A program made the translations under genes and the position numbers. Below are positions 60,595 to 64,000 of a stretch of DNA of 64,000 nt, piece after piece. Position 1 is the stretch's first letter. Every line of letters begins with the position of its first letter. Where the stretch lies: contig NZ_WQLA01000005.1 in the NCBI RefSeq assembly GCF_009755275.1, positions 62,001 through 126,000 of the forward strand, written 5' to 3'. The notes under the pieces were generated by a model, which saw nothing but the letters and a program-made list of their open reading frames with translations, was not told where the DNA came from and did no database searches. The stretch comes from Mucilaginibacter aquatilis. GTDB lineage: Bacteria; Bacteroidota; Bacteroidia; Sphingobacteriales; Sphingobacteriaceae.

Positions 60595-60878
60595 ATGAGA
60601 ACCTTTTGTACAAAAGTGAGGCAATTGCATTTACTAAACACCATGCCTGTCATTTTATGGCGCAGGGGTTACAATTGAAACATCACATTGCGATTTGATA
60701 CTCAACAATCAATATTAATTTTAGAGAAACATTTAATTAACCTTTCTATTAATAACACAATCAACAGGTTTATTTTAATAACTATTTATAACAGCAACCG
60801 CATTTTTATCTACATTGAACAAAACCGGAAACCCCAGCCTGTTTATTAATTATACCACCACCTTGTTTTTTTTAAAAG

Positions 60879-62000
60879 ATGAATGAGAACGCGAAACACC
60901 TCCGCATACTCAACATGATAGAGGAAATTGAAGACTACGCCATAATTGTACTTGACAGTAACGGCAACATCGAAAACTGGAACAAAGGGGCGCAACGCAT
61001 TAAAGGCTATAAGCCCGAAGATGTAGTAGGCCAACATTTCCGCATGTTTTACACTGATGCCGACAAAGCCATCAAGAAACCCGAAACACTAATAAACCTG
61101 GCCCGCACTAAAGGCCGCGCCATTGATGAAGGTTGGCGCGTGCGTAAAGATGGCACCCGATTTTGGGGAAGTATTACCATAACAGCCATACATGATAATG
61201 AACGCAATGTTATAGGTTTCACTAAAGTAACACGCGATTTAACTGATAAAATGACGGCTGCCGAAGCAGCAAGCCTGCACCTGGCACAACTGCAGGTTCA
61301 AAACCAGGAACTGGAACAGTTTGTGTACATAGCCTCGCATGATTTACAGGAGCCTCTACTTACCATCAGCAATTTTATTGATATGCTGAAGGTTGATTAC
61401 GGGCATGCCCTGCAGGATGATGATGCACAGCTTTACATGGGCTTTATTGAAGATGCTGCATCGCGCATGCGCAATCTCATAAAAGATTTGCTCGACTATT
61501 CGAGGCTGGGTAAAACCAAACAAACCGAACCAGTTGATGTAAACGAGTTGCTACAGCACATAATAAGTGATTTAGATACCCGTATTGCAGCCACACAAAC
61601 GCAAATTGTTTTCGACAACCTACCGGTGGTTACCGGCTACCGTACCGAGTTACGACAGCTTTTTCAAAATTTAATAACTAATGCTATTAAGTTTTCAAAG
61701 AAAGACGAACCACCGGTTATAAAAATTACGGCAACACCGAACAATGTTACCGGTTGGGAGTTTACCGTGCAAGACAATGGTATTGGCGTTGACGCAAGGT
61801 ACCACGAAAAGATATTTCTCATTTTTCAGCGGTTGCATAACCGCGATGAGTATCCGGGTAATGGTATTGGTTTAGCTAATTGCAAAAAAATTGTTAGCAT
61901 GCACAACGGCAACATCAGCGTACAGTCAGAAGCAGGTGCAGGAAGCAGATTTTATTTTACTTTAAATATAGATGGTCAGAAACGAAATGACGAAAATTAA
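60879..62000 (+). CDS. PAS-domain sensor histidine kinase
   Basis: 373 residues, no membrane segment, so cytoplasmic. A PAS domain occupies about 9-125 (IVLDSNGNIENWNKGAQRI, ITAIHDNERNVIGF), then a HisKA dimerisation helix with the phospho-His H154 in IASHDLQEPL, and an HATPase_c domain (NLITNAIKFS, QDNGIGVD, GNGIGLANCKKIV). Signal unknown. The end overlaps the following receiver gene. Confidence 0.93.
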   Translation: MNENAKHLRILNMIEEIEDYAIIVLDSNGNIENWNKGAQRIKGYKPEDVVGQHFRMFYTDADKAIKKPETLINLARTKGRAIDEGWRVRKDGTRFWGSITITAIHDNERNVIGFTKVTRDLTDKMTAAEAASLHLAQLQVQNQELEQFVYIASHDLQEPLLTISNFIDMLKVDYGHALQDDDAQLYMGFIEDAASRMRNLIKDLLDYSRLGKTKQTEPVDVNELLQHIISDLDTRIAATQTQIVFDNLPVVTGYRTELRQLFQNLITNAIKFSKKDEPPVIKITATPNNVTGWEFTVQDNGIGVDARYHEKIFLIFQRLHNRDEYPGNGIGLANCKKIVSMHNGNISVQSEAGAGSRFYFTLNIDGQKRNDEN

Positions 62001-62445
62001 TGATTTGGGATGTGTGTTGCTGATTGATGATGACAGGCCAACAAATTTTCTGCACAAAAGAGTTATTGAGAAAACCGGACTTGAAGTTGAGGTGCAGGCA
62101 CTTACTTCAGCAACCGAAGCACTTGAGTTTTTAAAATGTTCGGGCAAATATGCCGATACAAATCATGTTAGCCGTCCCGGAATTATATTTTTAGACATCA
62201 ACATGCCGGGCATGAACGGTTGGGAGTTTATGGAAGAGTACAGACAACTATCGGCCAGCCAAAAAGCAAAAATAGTGGTTATAATGCTTACCACCTCTTT
62301 AAATGCCGATGACCGCGAGCGTGCCCTTAACGATGATCACATTGCTACGTTTTATCACAAACCCCTACGCACCGAAATGGTAATGGAGCTGGTGAATAAG
62401 CACTTTGCTCTTGGGGAAAATAGAACAGTCCCGGAGCTTAATTAA
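61987..62445 (+). CDS. Single-domain response regulator
   Basis: 152 residues from ATG 61987; an earlier in-frame ATG at 61972 would add five residues. Receiver domain only: acidic LIDDDRPTN (13-18), phospho-Asp D70 in IIFLDINMPG, Thr/Ser in LTTS and Lys in YHKPLRTE. It overlaps the kinase by 14 nt, so they form a cognate pair. Similar short regulators act by protein contact or phosphorelay rather than DNA binding. Confidence 0.92.
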   Translation: MTKINDLGCVLLIDDDRPTNFLHKRVIEKTGLEVEVQALTSATEALEFLKCSGKYADTNHVSRPGIIFLDINMPGMNGWEFMEEYRQLSASQKAKIVVIMLTTSLNADDRERALNDDHIATFYHKPLRTEMVMELVNKHFALGENRTVPELN

Positions 62446-62488
62446 AAAAGAAACGCCCCTGAATATGAATTAAGGGGCATTTCTTTTT
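62445..62488. terminator. Bidirectional terminator between receiver and lipoprotein genes
   Basis: Stem GCCCCT (62455-62460) with AGGGGC (62473-62478), extended through a C-A mismatch into nine A/T-rich pairs, giving T runs on both strands. Confidence 0.8.
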
Positions 62489-62493
62489 GATAA

Positions 62494-63153
62494 CTACTTG
62501 ATTTTATATTCCGTAATTTTTGACGACGACATCACAGTCCCTCCTGATGTACTCTTAATTTCAATAATACCAACACCTTTGGCAACGTAAAACTCGTAGG
62601 TCATAACTGTCGAAAAGCCCGATATGTTATATTGAAGATCGAGCGAAGTATGTATCACATTGGCAAAGCTTTTACCATTAACTGTACGCTTTGCGTCTTT
62701 CTCCAATATCTTACCAATAATACGGGCAGGTATACCATTCAATTGTCCGTTATCTGTAATGTTGGCTGTCCAGGTTGAGCCAACTTCAAGGTTAGTTTTT
62801 AAATACTGGAGTTCAACGGTTATGCCGTTTATATAGGTACTTGCGCGTTGGGCATAGCTGCCATCACCTATATAAAAGTAACCGGTTTGGTTTCCAAAGT
62901 TTTGAGAAGCTTGAGTTACCTCAACATAGGTTTTATTATTGAATACTTTAGTTTTCCCGGTAACAGTAAAAGTGCTGGTTTCGGCAAAGCCGGCTGCAGT
63001 ACCCGAATACTTCCAGTATGAGCCCGCAGTTGCAGGCTGGTATGAGTCAGAACCCTTTACAGTTTCTTCTTCAGCGGCATCGCTTTCCTTTTTGCAAGAG
63101 TTAGCGGTAAATAACAAAGTAATACAGGAAAGGACAAGTAAATATTTTTTCAT
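62494..63153 (-). CDS. Lipoprotein of unknown function
   Basis: 219 residues, lipoprotein signal with LFTANSC (Cys about 20) followed by KKESDAAEEE. The mature part (SYQPATAGSYWKYSG, FNNKTYVEVTQ, VELQYLKTNLEVGSTW, VNGKSFANVIHTSL, YEFYVAKGVGIIEI) resembles a common Bacteroidota fold with lipocalin-like strands. Surface or outer-membrane anchored; no enzymatic motif. Confidence 0.8.
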   Translation of the reverse strand: MKKYLLVLSCITLLFTANSCKKESDAAEEETVKGSDSYQPATAGSYWKYSGTAAGFAETSTFTVTGKTKVFNNKTYVEVTQASQNFGNQTGYFYIGDGSYAQRASTYINGITVELQYLKTNLEVGSTWTANITDNGQLNGIPARIIGKILEKDAKRTVNGKSFANVIHTSLDLQYNISGFSTVMTYEFYVAKGVGIIEIKSTSGGTVMSSSKITEYKIK

Positions 63154-63262
63154 GCAATAAGATTTTTGATTGCCTAAATATATAAATACAGCACTTGTTT
63201 TACAACCCGACTTTATATCAAATAAACACGTGCTACTTGTAGTAACAATTTATTACAAACCA

Positions 63263-63292
63263 CTTGTAAATTAAACATATACTCGTATCTTT
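63263..63292 (+). promoter_or_regulatory. Promoter of rplM-rpsI
   Basis: TTG (63263-63265), 19-nt spacer and perfect TATCTTTG (63285-63292). Expected leader about 54 nt before the GTG at 63350. Confidence 0.8.
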
Positions 63293-63349
63293 GCAGTCCC
63301 GAAATTACGGGGTATAGTAAACTGTTTAATATAATTTAATTTAAAGCAA

Positions 63350-63793
63350 GTGAATACGTTAAGTTACAAAACTGTCTCAGCCAACAAAAAGACCGTTAAC
63401 AAACAATGGGTTGTTGTTGACGCGGAAGGCGAGATTTTGGGGCGCTTGACCTCTAAGATTGCTGCAATCATCAGAGGAAAACACAAACCAGGCTTCACTC
63501 CAAACGTAGACTGTGGTGATAACGTTATTGTTATCAACGCAGACAAGGTAAAACTGACCGGAAACAAATTTGCCGCTAAGCAATACGTTTCTTACACTGG
63601 TTACCCAGGTGGTCAGCGTTTCATTTCTCCTAAGGAGTTAATGGCTAAATTCCCTGAGCGCGTTATTGAGAAAGCCGTTCGTGGTATGTTACCTAAAAAT
63701 CGTTTGGGCCGTGCAATCTATGGCAACCTGCATGTATATGCCGGTGCAGAGCATCCTCATGCCGCACAAAACCCAACAACCATTAACTTTTAA
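63350..63793 (+). CDS. rplM: 50S ribosomal protein L13 (uL13)
   Basis: 147 residues. GTG start at 63350 (MNTLSYKTVSANKKTVNKQW); the core shows VVVDAEGEILGRLTSKIA, NVDCGDNVIVINA and the C-terminal MLPKNRLGRAIYGNLHVYAGAEHPH, all characteristic of L13. rpsI follows 19 nt downstream, the universal rplM-rpsI order, preceded by an AGGAG ribosome-binding sequence. Confidence 0.97.
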   Translation: MNTLSYKTVSANKKTVNKQWVVVDAEGEILGRLTSKIAAIIRGKHKPGFTPNVDCGDNVIVINADKVKLTGNKFAAKQYVSYTGYPGGQRFISPKELMAKFPERVIEKAVRGMLPKNRLGRAIYGNLHVYAGAEHPHAAQNPTTINF

Positions 63794-63812
63794 TTTTTAA
63801 GGAGAAAAACAA

Positions 63813-64000
63813 ATGCCAACAACTAACACTTCAGGCAGAAGAAAAACAGCTGTTGCCCGCGTTTACTTAAACGAAGGTGCCGGCGCCCTTACCGTTAACG
63901 GTAAAGATTACAAAGAATACTTCCCTACTTTACCTTTACAATACGTTGCAACTCAATCGTTATTAGTATCTGGTAGCGAAGGTAAATTTGACATTATTGC
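63813..64000 (+). CDS. rpsI: 30S ribosomal protein S9 (uS9), 3' truncated by window edge
   Basis: ATG at 63813 preceded by AAGGAG about 9 nt upstream. The visible 62 residues MPTTNTSGRRKTAVARVYLNEG...GKDYKEYFPTLPLQY are S9: the GRRKTAVARV basic N-terminal loop is diagnostic. The frame is open to the window end; the C-terminus is missing. Confidence 0.95.
   Translation, partial: MPTTNTSGRRKTAVARVYLNEGAGALTVNGKDYKEYFPTLPLQYVATQSLLVSGSEGKFDII

Noticed and set aside
1..64000. CRISPR arrays, tRNA or rRNA genes, prophage or transposase genes
   Set aside because: None was seen: no regularly spaced repeats, no cloverleaf-like segments identified by eye, no integrase/transposase motifs in the long frames. 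A tRNA scan would settle this.

Overview
The window is 64 kb of a Bacteroidota chromosome, most likely from the family Sphingobacteriaceae (Mucilaginibacter/Pedobacter-like). The evidence is: an LpxC-FabZ fusion; PorX of the type IX secretion system; a large OMP with a carboxypeptidase-regulatory-like N-terminus; many SusD-free lipoproteins with 'SCKK'-type lipoboxes; scarce Shine-Dalgarno sequences; and repeated use of the Bacteroidota promoter (TTG, about 19-22 nt, TAnnTTTG). Nothing looks like a prophage, CRISPR array, integron or rRNA/tRNA locus; the window is mostly core chromosome with small repeat elements between genes.

Layout. 1-9 kb: end of a response regulator, a Gly-rich outer-membrane beta-barrel protein, an orphan small protein, an aspartyl protease with PDZ, a YihY-type membrane protein, a histidine phosphatase, alanine dehydrogenase and TsaE. 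9-12 kb: PorX diverging from an HD-domain phosphohydrolase. 12-17 kb: lipid A genes lpxD, lpxC-fabZ and lpxA, an ABC ATPase, efp and 5-formyl-THF cyclo-ligase. 17-29 kb: Bcr/CflA efflux pump, zinc metallopeptidase, cell-wall amidase, SIMPL protein, HAD hydrolase, SNF2 helicase, MscS channel, a lipoprotein and a DUF4112 protein. 29-35.6 kb: a hexuronate operon (uxaC, kdgK, eda, exuT-like, gapN-like). 36-41 kb: ileS, a DksA-like gene and lspA in one tight operon. 41-45 kb: lipoprotein, HAD phosphatase, OM protein and metF. 45-50 kb: a broken four-helix-bundle gene, then metH with an upstream SAM-I riboswitch. 50-56 kb: yicC, gmk, nadD, LysE-type exporter, miaE-like gene, FAD monooxygenase and RsmI-like methylase. 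56-64 kb: acyltransferase, aminotransferase, desaturase, luciferase-like oxidoreductase, a PAS kinase/receiver pair, a lipoprotein, rplM and the start of rpsI.

How the genes work together. lpxD/lpxC-fabZ/lpxA cover the early lipid A steps plus the FabZ dehydratase. The uxaC cluster takes up and isomerises hexuronates and handles the steps from 2-keto-3-deoxygluconate to 3-phosphoglycerate; the reductase and dehydratase of the middle of the pathway are not here. metH and metF form the methionine/one-carbon unit, with the riboswitch controlling at least metH.

Most notable observations: (1) IleS carries the swapped GXHH form of the HIGH motif and contains an AT-rich, codon-atypical in-frame block of about 420 nt. 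(2) A frameshifted four-helix-bundle gene sits exactly between metH and metF inside a TACT-rich element, and a gene-less copy of the same ends lies in the metH leader between riboswitch and start codon. (3) Several intergenic perfect hairpins contain or overlap a TAnnTTTG -7 box on the strand of the next gene. (4) Several start codons lie 3-4 nt behind a -7 box, implying leaderless mRNAs. (5) EF-P has Asn at the tip normally occupied by modified Lys/Arg. (6) The GapN-like dehydrogenase has Ser where the catalytic Glu is expected.
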